Assembly: GCA_030746455.1 (NCBI GenBank)
Contig: JASLMQ010000412.1
Location: 1 to 9,523 of the forward strand
Origin: Candidatus Latescibacterota bacterium
GTDB taxonomy: Bacteria > Latescibacterota > UBA2968 > GCA-2709665
Reading direction: 5' to 3'
Length of the DNA: 9,523 bases
Numbering within the stretch: position 1 is the stretch's first letter; the number at the start of each line of letters is the position of its first letter. The notes beneath the pieces were generated by a model. It ran no database searches, was not told the origin of the DNA, and worked only from the letters and a program-made list of their open reading frames with translations. Positions 1 to 7,943 of this stretch are shown here, in pieces. The translations under genes and the position numbers were made by a program.

Positions 1-184
1 CGATGATGCGGCTGGGATCCCCGGGCATATACTGGCGGTACTCGGAGAACTCCACGGAGAACCCGTGGTACGGGCTTCTGTGGAGCCCTGTGATGAAGCC
101 CTCCACCACCAGGCGCGCCACCAGATCCAGTCGCGCCAGGCGCGCGACGACGTCTGGTCTCAAGTATTCCACTGCCGTTGCCAT
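1..184 (-). CDS. DUF58 family protein, N-terminal fragment (cut by left edge)
   Basis: Translation from the ATG at 184 gives 61 residues before the window ends. They carry the hallmarks of the DUF58 N-terminus: an N-terminal helix (LRPDVVARLARLDLVARLVV), then GLHRSPYHGFSVEFSEYRQY and MPGDPSRII. The G-x-H-x-S-P-x-x-G-x-S-V-E-F and Y-x-x-G-D motifs are highly characteristic. DUF58 proteins contain a vWA-like domain and are nearly always encoded directly after a MoxR ATPase, as here: the moxR stop ends 9 nt upstream of this start. No strong Shine-Dalgarno sequence is visible, so translation is probably coupled to moxR. The function is known only by association with MoxR/Bat modules. Fragment identity is secure; the rest of the protein is outside the window. 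Confidence 0.9.
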   Translation of the reverse strand, partial: MATAVEYLRPDVVARLARLDLVARLVVEGFITGLHRSPYHGFSVEFSEYRQYMPGDPSRII

Positions 185-193
185 AGATCAGGC

Positions 194-1192
194 TCAGTCG
201 CTCTTTTCGGCAAGTAGGCGCTCGATCAGGTCCACCGCCGTGATCCCCTCCGCCTCTGCATTGAAGGTCGTCACGATGCGGTGACGGAGCACCGGCGTGG
301 CGACGAACTGCACATCCTCGATGGCCGCCGCATATCGCCCTTCGAGGATGGCCCGCGCCTTTGCCCCCAGGATCAGGTACTGAGATGCCCTAGGGCCCGC
401 CCCCCAGCTCACCATCTCCGAGATGGTCGCCTCGGCACCGTCGCCTCCCGGACGGGTCCGCCTCACCAGACCCACGGCATAGTCGATCACGTGGTCGGCA
501 ACCGGGACCTTTCTGATGAGCTGCTGGAGCTCGACGATTTGGGGGCCGCCGAGTACCTGCTTCACCTCGGCCACGTGGGTACCCGTGGTGGTGCGGACGA
601 TCTCTTTTTCCTCCTCCTCCGAGGGATAGTCGATCCACATGTTGAAGATAAAGCGGTCCAGCTGCGCCTCGGGCAAAGGGTAGGTGCCCTCCTGCTCGAT
701 GGGGTTCTGTGTGGCCAGCACGAAGAAGGGCTCGTCCAGGCGGAAAGTGGATCCCCCCGCCGTCACCTCATGCTCCTGCATGGCCTGGAGCAGGGCCGCC
801 TGCGTCTTGGGAGGGGTCCTGTTGATCTCGTCGGCCAGGATGATGTTCGCGAAGACGGGCCCTCGGACGAATCGAAAGGCCTTGTGGCCGGTCGCGTGAT
901 CTTCTTCCAGAACCTCCGTGCCCGTGATGTCCGAGGGCATGAGGTCGGGCGTGAACTGGATCCGGCTGAAGCTCAGGTTGAGGCACCGCGCCAGTGTGCT
1001 GATCAGGAGGGTCTTGGCCAGACCGGGCACCCCGACGAGCAGTCCATGCCCCCCGCAGAGCAGGGCGATCAGCAGCTGATCGATGATCACGCGTTGACCT
1101 ACGATCACCTTGCCGATCTCATCGACGATTCCGGCGTGGGCCTCTCTCAATCGCTCCACGGCCTCCAGGTCGCTGCCCTTCGGTTCACTCAT
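194..1192 (-). CDS. MoxR family AAA+ ATPase
   Basis: A 332-residue protein, the usual MoxR length. Visible motifs are Walker A GVPGLAKT (about 54-61), Walker B ILADEINR (about 118-125), sensor 1 ATQNP (160-164), followed by the MoxR signature [18 protein letters not shown] (164-181), and a sensor-2 region with GAGPRASQ. It starts with the typical [18 protein letters not shown] segment. MoxR ATPases are cytoplasmic hexameric motors thought to act as chaperones for vWA-domain or membrane partners. The start at 1192 (MSEPKGSD) was chosen because the family begins there. The frame stays open upstream to an ATG at 1315, but those 41 extra residues read through a repeat array and are not family-like. 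The ribosome site is weak (AAGAGAGA, about 8 nt upstream). It lies 125 nt after the AsnB-like gene and 9 nt before the DUF58 gene. Confidence 0.95.
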   Translation of the reverse strand: MSEPKGSDLEAVERLREAHAGIVDEIGKVIVGQRVIIDQLLIALLCGGHGLLVGVPGLAKTLLISTLARCLNLSFSRIQFTPDLMPSDITGTEVLEEDHATGHKAFRFVRGPVFANIILADEINRTPPKTQAALLQAMQEHEVTAGGSTFRLDEPFFVLATQNPIEQEGTYPLPEAQLDRFIFNMWIDYPSEEEEKEIVRTTTGTHVAEVKQVLGGPQIVELQQLIRKVPVADHVIDYAVGLVRRTRPGGDGAEATISEMVSWGAGPRASQYLILGAKARAILEGRYAAAIEDVQFVATPVLRHRIVTTFNAEAEGITAVDLIERLLAEKSD

Positions 1193-1253
1193 ATGGCGTC
1201 TCTCTTCATGATTAGTGCGGACATCGTGTCGACTCCGGAACTGCTGCTGATAT

Positions 1254-1319
1254 GACCACAGACCACGGACCACGGACGACCGAAGACAGACCGTCGTCTG
1301 TCGTCTGTGGTCCATCGTC
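1254..1319. repeat. 7-nt-periodic inverted-repeat array between the AsnB-like gene and moxR
   Basis: From 1254 the sequence falls into consecutive 7-nt units. Units at 1254, 1261, 1268, 1275 and 1289 start with GAC (1282 starts GAA), and units at 1296, 1303, 1310 and 1317 start with GTC. The first three units are near-identical (GACCACA, GACCACG, GACCACG). The array folds on itself: 1254-1263 is an exact reverse complement of 1303-1312 (10 bp), and 1285-1291 of 1296-1302 (7 bp, 4-nt loop). It ends at the stop codon of the AsnB-like gene. There is no T tract, so it is not a standard intrinsic terminator. It could act as a processing, stability or attenuation element, or simply be a dispersed repeat. 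Confidence 0.85.
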
Positions 1320-2586
1320 AGGTCTTTCGCTTTTGCTTCTTAGCCGCCGGAAAGAGGATGTTGTTCAGGATGAGCCGGTATCCCGGGGAATGCTTGTGAA
1401 GCGCAAGCTGCGTCGGCGGATCGCCCACGAAGTGCTGGTAGTCCTCCGGGTCGTGTCCGGCGTAGAACGTGAAGGTGCCGCGCCCCACGTTCCCATGGAC
1501 ATACTTGACCTGGTTGGCTCCCGTCACCTCTCCCATCACGGTCACCGACTTCTTGATGCGGTCCTTCCGGAAGGCCGTGGTCTGGCCGAGGAACCCGCGG
1601 ACAATGGGCACGTGGTTTTGCGTGAGCATGGTCGGCACCGGATCGTACTTGGCCGAGAACTCGAAGAGGGTGAAGGCATCGACCTCTGGTCCTCGCGCCT
1701 GGACGGCTCCGGCGGGAGAGACGTCGATATCCGAGTGCTCGTACTCCATGGGATCCAGGACGAGCTGGAAATCCTCGAAGGCCACCGTTCGGCTGAAGTC
1801 GAGCTGCGCCTGGGCATCCGCGGCAGCCGGGTCTCCGTCGTACACCGAGCCGACGATGTCGGTTCCTCGCGCCGACAGCGCGATGTCGAACGTATCGGTG
1901 GCCGAACACATCGCAAACATGAACCCGCCGTCCACCATATACGCGCGAATGGCCTCGGCCACGGCCGCCTTCTCGAGAGACACCTTGGGGAACCCGAGCC
2001 GCTGTGCGGTCAGCTCGTATTCCACCTGCTGCTGGCGGTACCACAGCTGCGCGCCGTGGCTTCGGTAGAACTTGCCGTACTGACCGGTGAAATCCTCGTG
2101 GTGGAGGTGAAGCCAATCGTACTCGGCAAGGCCCCCTGCAAGCACCTCCTCGTCCCACAGGGTGTCGTACGGGATCTCCGCATAGGTGAGCGCAAGGGTG
2201 ACGGCATCATCCCACGGCTGTCGATTGGGCGGCGTGTAGACCGCGATCCTTGGGGCTTTCTCCAGAAGCACACGGTCGCTGTTCGCCTCCTCGATCTCGG
2301 CGTAGATGCGGGTCGCCTGGGCGTCCGAGGCCCGTTGGAAGGCCACATCGCGAAGGCGACATTCCCGTGCGATTCGGTCGGCATAGTCGAGCATGAAGGC
2401 GCCACCGCGGTAGTTGAGCAACCATTCCACGTCCTGCCCGCCGGCAATCACCCAGTAGGCGACACCGTACGCCTTGAGGTGGTCCGTTTGCCCCAGATCC
2501 ATCGGTATCAGCAACCGGTCACCCAGAGCGGGTCCGGCCACGATCCAGATCAATACGGCAAGGAGTATCGCCGGTCGGCGCACCAT
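1318..2586 (-). CDS. Exported 'asparagine synthetase B'-like protein (uncharacterised, GATase-like core)
   Basis: A 422-residue protein. Residues 1-22 form a signal peptide (hydrophobic [15 protein letters not shown], then LGD). The rest matches, from memory, a strongly conserved family in Bacteroidota and relatives that databases often call 'asparagine synthetase B'. Conserved blocks are [17 protein letters not shown] (25-41), [11 protein letters not shown] (54-64), [22 protein letters not shown] (119-140), [19 protein letters not shown] (156-174), [17 protein letters not shown] (220-236), [11 protein letters not shown] (315-325) and [17 protein letters not shown] (376-392). It lacks the N-terminal Cys nucleophile and the SGGxDS pyrophosphate loop of true AsnB. 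The strand-GGF-strand-Cys227-helix layout resembles a class I amidotransferase or ThuA-like core; Cys227 as a nucleophile is inference. The start at 2586 has a perfect AAAGGAGG site and lies 1 nt after the TPR stop, so translation is probably coupled. True function unknown. Confidence 0.88.
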   Translation of the reverse strand: MVRRPAILLAVLIWIVAGPALGDRLLIPMDLGQTDHLKAYGVAYWVIAGGQDVEWLLNYRGGAFMLDYADRIARECRLRDVAFQRASDAQATRIYAEIEEANSDRVLLEKAPRIAVYTPPNRQPWDDAVTLALTYAEIPYDTLWDEEVLAGGLAEYDWLHLHHEDFTGQYGKFYRSHGAQLWYRQQQVEYELTAQRLGFPKVSLEKAAVAEAIRAYMVDGGFMFAMCSATDTFDIALSARGTDIVGSVYDGDPAAADAQAQLDFSRTVAFEDFQLVLDPMEYEHSDIDVSPAGAVQARGPEVDAFTLFEFSAKYDPVPTMLTQNHVPIVRGFLGQTTAFRKDRIKKSVTVMGEVTGANQVKYVHGNVGRGTFTFYAGHDPEDYQHFVGDPPTQLALHKHSPGYRLILNNILFPAAKKQKRKT

Positions 2587-2587
2587 C

Positions 2588-4426
2588 CTATCCCGCCTCC
2601 TTTCTGGTGGAGGGGCGCAGCTCACGCAACTGCCTCTGAAGCGTGCGCAATCGGTCCCGGGCCTCGTCGGCCACCACGCTTTTGGGATAGTCCACGAGCA
2701 GTTGCTCATAGATATCGATCGCGTCCTGATACAGACCAAGGCGATCAGACGTGATGCGGGCCATCTCCATTCGGCTCGACGGACAGATCGGGCTCCAAGG
2801 AACCCGGTCCAGCAGCATCTGGTAGGCCCCAATCGCCTCACGGTGCTGGCCGAGCGCATCGAGCAGCTCACCCTGGAGCGCAAGGCACCGGTCCGTCAGC
2901 ACGTTGGACGGGTACCGTTCCAGAAAGGCAAGGAGATGCTCCAGAGCCCGGGCATGCTGCCCCTGGCGCACAAGTTTCAGTACTCCGGCGTAGTTCTCCA
3001 GCGCCCGGGGATCGGAGGACGCCGACCTGTCGATCACCTCCAGAAGCGACAGGGCATCGTTCAGCGCGAAGCCGGTGGTGGGACCCGTAAGGACCTTCGC
3101 AAGCATCCCTCTGGCGTTCTCGAAGTCCCCATCGAAAAAGCTGCACTCGGCAATCCGGAACCGGGCCTCCCAGCCTTCCTCTTCATCTGGCCGTTCCCGC
3201 ACGATCCGCGCGTACGCCGACCGGGCCCCGTCGAGGTCGCCCTTGCGCACGGCGATCTCACCGATCGCCGCAAGCGACCGGTATCGCCAGGGGCTCCACC
3301 TCTTGCCCTCGGCGACCCTGCCAAACACCTCCTGGGCGGCCTCCAGGTCATTGCGGCTGTCCCTGAGAAGCCGTCCCAGCCGGTACCGGGCCTCGTCGGC
3401 TTCGACCGGTCTCGAGTGGCGATCGATCAGATCATTGTAGATCTGCAGCGCATCCTCGACCCGGTTCTGCCCCTCCCGGACCTGGGCCAACGCAAGCAGC
3501 AGATTGAGCGAGGCCACCGGGTTGTCCGTCGTCCGGGCGATCAGGGTCTCATAGGCCGAGGAAGCCGTCTCCCAGTCGTCCGTCCGCAGGGCATGCGAAC
3601 CGATCCGGACCAGCAGGGGATTGTCCACCGCCGCCTCTCCCGGATGCTCGAGCAACACAGCCAGGGCCACCTCGGCCCGGCCCGCACCCACGGCGTATCC
3701 GGTCAGCAGCCTGCGGCGGCCCGGGCCCTTCGGACGACGACGGACCTCATCGGTCAGCTTTGTCAGGATCAGCTCTCGTGCGACACCTTCCCGGGCGAAC
3801 TCTCGGAACCTGGGTTCGATCAGCGCGAGGTGTCCCGGCTTCTCCTCAAGGTAGAGCAGGTACTCGCTGACCGCCCGACCGTAATCGGCCTGCCGTTCCG
3901 CCAGCTCGGCCAGCTGCCTGGCGTAGAGGGTGGGAGGACCGAGGGTCTCGCGTCCCCGGAGATAGATCCGCTCCGCCTCCGCAAGGAGGTTGTGCCGTTT
4001 GTAGCGCTCGGCCACCAGCGCGTAGCCCGCCAAACCGCGCACCTTCCCGATCACCCGCTCCCATTGCTTGAAGGCCTCCTCTCGCTCGCCCAGCGAGAAC
4101 AGGGCGTCGCCCAGCCGGAGACGCGCGGTCACGTCGCGGGGGGATCTGCTCAGGTGGTTCCGCAGGAGACCGGCTGCTTCGCGGTGCGAGCCTGCCTTCG
4201 ACAGGAGGGCTTCCAGGCGGTACAACACATCGGTCCGGCGGGGATGCCGCTTGTAGAGCGCACGGTAGAGGCTAATGGCACGCTCCACCTCACCTGCCGC
4301 TTCGAGGGCCTTGCCCCGCTTCAGGGCCTCCTGTATCTCGGGCGCCCCCGCCCGAAGCGGCACGGCGATAAGCAGTACGGCGGTCACACTCCAGATCAGG
4401 TCGCGCACACTCGATCGGATCGCCAT
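2588..4426 (-). CDS. Exported tetratricopeptide-repeat protein
   Basis: A 612-residue protein with a signal peptide (MAIRSSVRDLIWSVTAVLLIAVPLRAGA; cleavage likely after about residue 26). After it the protein is almost entirely helical TPR units. Clear ones include EIQEALKRGKALEAAGEVERAISLYRALYKRHP (about 30-62), the next unit at YRLEALLSKAGSHREAAGLLRNHLSRSP, units around DALQIYNDLIDRH and DLDGARSAYARIVRERP, and a C-terminal pair ending DAIDIYEQLLVDYPKSVVADEARDRL, a pattern like BamD/CpoB-type TPR proteins. It probably serves as a periplasmic or membrane-attached scaffold binding other products of the operon. No lipobox cysteine is seen, so it is likely soluble or retained by its N-terminal segment. 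Its start follows the DUF4175 stop by 18 nt with an AAGGAG site, and its stop is 1 nt before the next gene. The TPR call is firm; the partner is unknown. Confidence 0.9.
   Translation of the reverse strand: MAIRSSVRDLIWSVTAVLLIAVPLRAGAPEIQEALKRGKALEAAGEVERAISLYRALYKRHPRRTDVLYRLEALLSKAGSHREAAGLLRNHLSRSPRDVTARLRLGDALFSLGEREEAFKQWERVIGKVRGLAGYALVAERYKRHNLLAEAERIYLRGRETLGPPTLYARQLAELAERQADYGRAVSEYLLYLEEKPGHLALIEPRFREFAREGVARELILTKLTDEVRRRPKGPGRRRLLTGYAVGAGRAEVALAVLLEHPGEAAVDNPLLVRIGSHALRTDDWETASSAYETLIARTTDNPVASLNLLLALAQVREGQNRVEDALQIYNDLIDRHSRPVEADEARYRLGRLLRDSRNDLEAAQEVFGRVAEGKRWSPWRYRSLAAIGEIAVRKGDLDGARSAYARIVRERPDEEEGWEARFRIAECSFFDGDFENARGMLAKVLTGPTTGFALNDALSLLEVIDRSASSDPRALENYAGVLKLVRQGQHARALEHLLAFLERYPSNVLTDRCLALQGELLDALGQHREAIGAYQMLLDRVPWSPICPSSRMEMARITSDRLGLYQDAIDIYEQLLVDYPKSVVADEARDRLRTLQRQLRELRPSTRKEAG
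2596..2603 (-). promoter_or_regulatory. Strong Shine-Dalgarno site of the AsnB-like gene
   Basis: The minus strand reads AAAGGAGG followed by 9 nt and then the ATG at 2586. The site lies inside the last codons of the TPR gene, whose TAG ends 1 nt before the ATG. This fixes the start at 2586 and rules out the longer open frame that reaches 2883 inside the TPR gene. Confidence 0.85.
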
Positions 4427-4430
4427 CTCA

Positions 4431-4436
4431 CTCCTT
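4431..4436 (-). promoter_or_regulatory. Shine-Dalgarno site of the TPR gene
   Basis: The minus strand reads AAGGAG, followed by TGAG and the ATG at 4426. It lies in the 18-nt gap after the DUF4175 stop. The spacing is short but the match is good, and it supports the chosen start. Confidence 0.7.
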
Positions 4437-4444
4437 GTGTACCT

Positions 4445-7400
4445 CTACTCTTTCCTGGCGGGGGCCAGGGCATCTTCGATGAGCGATTCGAAGTACCGGC
4501 GGATCAGATCCTGATACTCCGGCGGGTATCCCTCCGCCAGGGCGTCCCGGAATCTTCGACGCAGCGGGTTATCGGCCTCCCCCAGATCGGGCGGCAGGGA
4601 TCCGGGTCCCCGGTAGGCCAGGTCCCTGCCCCTTCGGGCCTCCCGCTGCTGGCTCCAGCCCTGTTTCCGAATCGAACGCTGGGCGTCGAGGAGCCGCGAC
4701 AGAATGCGCCGCTGGCGGCTGGTCGTTTCTGGCGTCAGCCTGCGGTCTCGAAGTTCGCCCGCCGTCAGATCCATCTCTCTGGCGATCTGCCCGAGATCCC
4801 CCAGCATCCTCCGGCCCTCCGACGCCCCCTCGCGCATCAGCTCCTCCAGCGCCTGCTGGATCGCACGTTGCCTCGCCGCCAGCTTCGCCAGGCCCGCCTG
4901 TCCACCGGGGACCTGTCCAGTGGCCTGGGCCTGGGTCTGGGCATTGAGCGCTCCCTGCTGTTGGGCCAGCTGGCCCATCCGTTCCAACATCTCTTCGAAG
5001 CCCACGGCCGACGCAGCCGCGTCGAGGTCGGCAAGCGCTCGGCGCACTGAGATCGCCGTGGCGTTGAGCGCCCCCATGGCTTCCTGACCCGCCTGTGTCG
5101 CCTGAGACCGGCTCCTCCCCTGGATGTGGCCGGCGGCCTCCTCCATTTCGCCGATCGCCTTGCCCAGCGCAGCGCCGGTCTCGGGAGTCAGGAAGAAGGT
5201 CTTCTGGGTCGCGTCGAGCAGTCGCTCCGCCATCCGGCTCACGCCCGAAAGGAGGCGGGCCTGCTTGAGCGAGAGCTCCGTCGGGTCCGCGTCTTCCGAG
5301 AGGGCCTCGGCTTGTCGCACCGTCTGTTCCTGAGTTCGCGACAGGGCCAGCAGATCGTGAAGGATTCCGCGCAGGTCGCGTGAGATCTCCTCCTTCTGGC
5401 GATCGACGGCCGCCTGGCGGATCTCGCCCATCCGTGCCGCGAGCTCCTGGAGATCCTGCGCTACCTTTCCGGCCTGCTGCCGGGTCTGCCCAGTTTGCCC
5501 CGCTCTCAGACCGCGGCTCACCCGGGCCATGCCCTCACCGATCTCGCGGTTGTCCATCTCCTCGACAAGCTGACCGAGTTCCCCTCCTTCGGGATCCGCC
5601 ATTTCCTCGGCTGCCTGAGCGAGCGCCTCGTCCAGCATCTCGGCATCTCGGCGCAAGGCGTCCTGCCGGTCCGCCACCTCCTCGGGGTCCCCCCCATCGC
5701 CGATGTCGCGCGCCACAGACTCCTCCCCCGCCGCCAGCTGCTGGATGCCCTTCAGCAGTGAGTCGAGTGTCTGCTGATCCCTCACCCGCCTCAGCAGGGA
5801 GATGGTGCGGTCCAGGTTCTCCTGGAACGCCGCCTGCTCGGACCTGAAATCCTCCAGCGCCTGCTGAACGGCCTCCGGATCGGCATCCGCCATCGCCTCG
5901 CGCAGCCGGGCCATGGCCTCGGTCAGTTCCGGCGACTCGATCTGAGCGAGCAGCCCCTGGACCTCTTCCATCTTACGGAGGGTCTCCGCGGACATCAGGT
6001 CGCTTCGTTCCAGCCGGTCCAGGGCCTCCTCGAGCTTGTCCACCAGTGCCTCGAGGCGCTCTCCGGTCCGAGCCTGCTCATCCACCGATGCCTGAAGCTC
6101 CTTACGCTCCTCCCATTCGAGGCTCCCATCTCTGAGCAGCTCGCGAGCCACCTTCTCGAGCCGCTCTCCGAGCTCCTCCGCCGCCTCCCGCAGGGACTCC
6201 ATCTGTTCCAGCCCCTCGTCCTCGACACGGCGGGCGTGCTGGTGGATCTCCATCAGCGAGGGGAACCGTATGGTGAACACATCCGACTCCCCGTACCCGG
6301 GGCCGTCAACCGTGTTCCCGTCGTATACACCGACTCGATAGGCCACCCGGTCTCCCGGGAGCAGGTCCATCGCAGACAGGTCCCACGCGAAGCCCTGGGC
6401 CCACTCGCGTGCCCCAACGCTGTCCATCGGCACGGGCACTCGCTGCTCTTCGCCCTCCTCGTTGACACGGTATCGCAGCTCCATCCTTGCCACCCCAAGG
6501 TCGTCGTACGCTTCGGCGAGGAGGCCCACCTGCATGGAGGCGCCAAGCTCCGAATCTGCCCCCGATCGCAGGAGGCGGACCTCGGGTGGGCGATCGGGAA
6601 TCGCCACGATCCGGTACCGTACGGGATCACGGTTGGACACTCCATCGGGACCCACCAGGCGGATGCGGTATTGCCTGTCGTCCACGACCGACAGCGACCA
6701 GCTCGCGCTGCGGTCCTGCACACGCCCGTCGAGCCGGGTGCTGTCGCCGAGATCGAGCCAGGCCCGGCTCAGGGGAAGGCTGGTTTCCGCCCGCACATCG
6801 ACGCGGGTGTTCGACAGCGCGATGATGTCTCCACCCTCCGCCTCTCGCCGCTCTGCGAGACCGGTGTACTCGGGATACCGGTAGTGCAAGCCGATCCGCG
6901 TCACCATCGGCCGGGGGAGCACCTCCAACCGATGGACGGTCGTCCGGGCGTCGTTGCATTCCACCACGAAGTCGAACGACCGGGTGACAGCCCCGAACGC
7001 ATGACGCATTCGGTCTCTCCGAACCGGGACCTCCACAGAGGCCCAGGTCTCCGCACCGTCTTCACGGAGCAGGACCTTCGCCTTGGGGGGTACGACCCCG
7101 GACAGCAGCGCCTCGACGACGAATGGATCCCCCTCAACGACCCCGGCTTCACCGGCAAGGAGCTCAATCCGGGTCTCCGGGGGCCGGCGGTAGGCCGTTC
7201 CCGGATGCACAAGCCGACCCGCCGCGCCGCTCACGGCCAGGGGCCAGAGGGTGTAGCAGGTCGCCATAGCGAGGACGAGGGCCGCACACAGGGCGGCAAC
7301 GCGGTGAAGGGCGGCGCGATCGATCAGGACATCGAAGTCCAGTGTGGCGCCTTCTCGGCCGGCCTGGATCACAGCGGCATCCACCAACTGGCGCGAGACA

Positions 7401-7930
7401 CCTTCATCGGTCTGCCCGTCCCCATAGAGCTGGAGGGCACTGATCAGCCGCTGCTGCAGGCCGCCGAATCGTGCCTCCAACTGCAGGGCGACGTTCTCGA
7501 GCGAGGGTGGACGCAGCAGCCGAAGCAAACAGAATCGCAGGAGGATCGCCCCGGTCGCGAGCGCCACGGCCCCCGATGCAGCGAGCTTGGTCTCGGGCGA
7601 GAGGTAGAGCACGACCTCTGCGGGTATGAGCAGAAGCGATGCCCCCAGACACAGAGCCGCCGCCAGCCCGAGTCCCGTGAGGGCCTCCGAAAGGGCCAGC
7701 CGCCATCGCAGCCGCCGAAGCCGGCCCACCAGCCCCCGATACGCCTCCTCGGCGGTTGCGTCTACCGGAGCTGAAGGCTGTGCCGCCGCCCTAGACCGAC
7801 CACGGACTGATCCATGGTCAGGCCCAGAAGCGGCACCATCCCTTCTGCCTTCTGCCTCCTGCCCACCGAAGCCTTGGCGAAGGTGGGTCTGCCCTCTGCC
7901 GAGATTGCGAATCCGTCGAATGAGTCCCAT
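4445..7930 (-). CDS. DUF4175-like giant membrane/coiled-coil protein
   Basis: A 1161-residue protein by the ATG at 7930. Order of parts: two N-terminal membrane helices (about 83-105 and 116-136), an amphipathic stretch PPSLENVALQLEARF (141-155), a third membrane helix (about 208-230), a beta-rich region (about 250-560) with TRIGLHYRYPEYTGL (344-358) and IPDRPPEVRLL (444-454), then a long Glu/Gln/Arg-rich coiled-coil region (about 565-1090) and the family-like tail YPPEYQDLIRRYFESLIEDAL. This layout fits DUF4175/TIGR02302-like proteins seen beside DUF4159 and MoxR genes. A Gln-rich segment (about 988-1026) includes QLAQQQGALNAQTQ. The first ~55 residues are odd: codons 10-45 read through repeats (7798-7901). 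A GTG at 7729 (residue 68), behind a GAGGAGG at 14 nt, is an alternative start that would give the usual family N-terminus. The 7930 start has only a weak AAGAG site but lies 13 nt after the DUF4159 stop. Probably an inner-membrane protein spanning into the periplasm; role unknown. Confidence 0.88.
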   Translation of the reverse strand: MGLIRRIRNLGRGQTHLRQGFGGQEAEGRRDGAASGPDHGSVRGRSRAAAQPSAPVDATAEEAYRGLVGRLRRLRWRLALSEALTGLGLAAALCLGASLLLIPAEVVLYLSPETKLAASGAVALATGAILLRFCLLRLLRPPSLENVALQLEARFGGLQQRLISALQLYGDGQTDEGVSRQLVDAAVIQAGREGATLDFDVLIDRAALHRVAALCAALVLAMATCYTLWPLAVSGAAGRLVHPGTAYRRPPETRIELLAGEAGVVEGDPFVVEALLSGVVPPKAKVLLREDGAETWASVEVPVRRDRMRHAFGAVTRSFDFVVECNDARTTVHRLEVLPRPMVTRIGLHYRYPEYTGLAERREAEGGDIIALSNTRVDVRAETSLPLSRAWLDLGDSTRLDGRVQDRSASWSLSVVDDRQYRIRLVGPDGVSNRDPVRYRIVAIPDRPPEVRLLRSGADSELGASMQVGLLAEAYDDLGVARMELRYRVNEEGEEQRVPVPMDSVGAREWAQGFAWDLSAMDLLPGDRVAYRVGVYDGNTVDGPGYGESDVFTIRFPSLMEIHQHARRVEDEGLEQMESLREAAEELGERLEKVARELLRDGSLEWEERKELQASVDEQARTGERLEALVDKLEEALDRLERSDLMSAETLRKMEEVQGLLAQIESPELTEAMARLREAMADADPEAVQQALEDFRSEQAAFQENLDRTISLLRRVRDQQTLDSLLKGIQQLAAGEESVARDIGDGGDPEEVADRQDALRRDAEMLDEALAQAAEEMADPEGGELGQLVEEMDNREIGEGMARVSRGLRAGQTGQTRQQAGKVAQDLQELAARMGEIRQAAVDRQKEEISRDLRGILHDLLALSRTQEQTVRQAEALSEDADPTELSLKQARLLSGVSRMAERLLDATQKTFFLTPETGAALGKAIGEMEEAAGHIQGRSRSQATQAGQEAMGALNATAISVRRALADLDAAASAVGFEEMLERMGQLAQQQGALNAQTQAQATGQVPGGQAGLAKLAARQRAIQQALEELMREGASEGRRMLGDLGQIAREMDLTAGELRDRRLTPETTSRQRRILSRLLDAQRSIRKQGWSQQREARRGRDLAYRGPGSLPPDLGEADNPLRRRFRDALAEGYPPEYQDLIRRYFESLIEDALAPARKE
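7798..7819. repeat. Short inverted repeat (GACCACGGA-type unit) inside the DUF4175 gene start
   Basis: Arms 7798-7806 and 7811-7819 are inverted copies with one mismatch and a 4-nt loop. Read as minus-strand RNA, the mismatch becomes a G-U pair, so the 9-bp stem is fully paired. The left arm GACCACGGA is the same unit that builds the intergenic array near 1254-1274, linking the two repeat islands. It encodes residues about 38-45 of the DUF4175-like protein in the 7930 reading. Confidence 0.7.
7842..7901. repeat. Heptamer/hairpin repeat island inside the DUF4175 gene start
   Basis: Three 7-nt units (CTTCTGC at 7842 and 7849, CTCCTGC at 7856) run into a hairpin with arms CCCACC (7862-7867) and GGTGGG (7882-7887). 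Two more 7-nt units follow (TCTGCCC at 7888, TCTGCCG at 7895). On the minus strand the hairpin core encodes THLRQGFGGQ, and the flanking heptamers encode EAEGRR. Low complexity, exact heptamer spacing and a family-atypical peptide show that this is a repeat element sitting within, or just before, the coding sequence. Confidence 0.8.
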
Positions 7931-7943
7931 GTTTCAGCTCTTG

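Noticed and set aside
1193..1213. Six-codon leader peptide whose TGA overlaps the moxR ATG
   Set aside because: An ATG followed by five codons and a TGA exists just upstream, but it has no ribosome site and is short enough to be chance.
1193..1315. Upstream extension of MoxR to an ATG at 1315
   Set aside because: The 41 extra residues are a translation of the heptamer array, and MoxR family proteins begin near the 1192 start.
1254..1319. CRISPR array or intrinsic terminator
   Set aside because: Units are 7 nt with no unique spacers, so it is not a CRISPR. The hairpins are not followed by a T tract on either strand, so a standard terminator is not supported.
2587..2883. Upstream extension of the AsnB-like protein to 2883
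   Set aside because: It would overlap the TPR gene by about 300 nt. The ATG at 2586 has a strong AAAGGAGG site and leads straight into a signal peptide.
2474..5050. Plus-strand open frame of 858 codons, and similar ones at 281-1255, 1252-2754 and 6236-7774
   Set aside because: They lie antisense to well-supported genes. In GC-rich DNA where TTA, CTA and TCA codons are rare, the opposite strand stays open by default. The products show no domains and are rich in Arg, Pro and Gly, and they cross gene borders.
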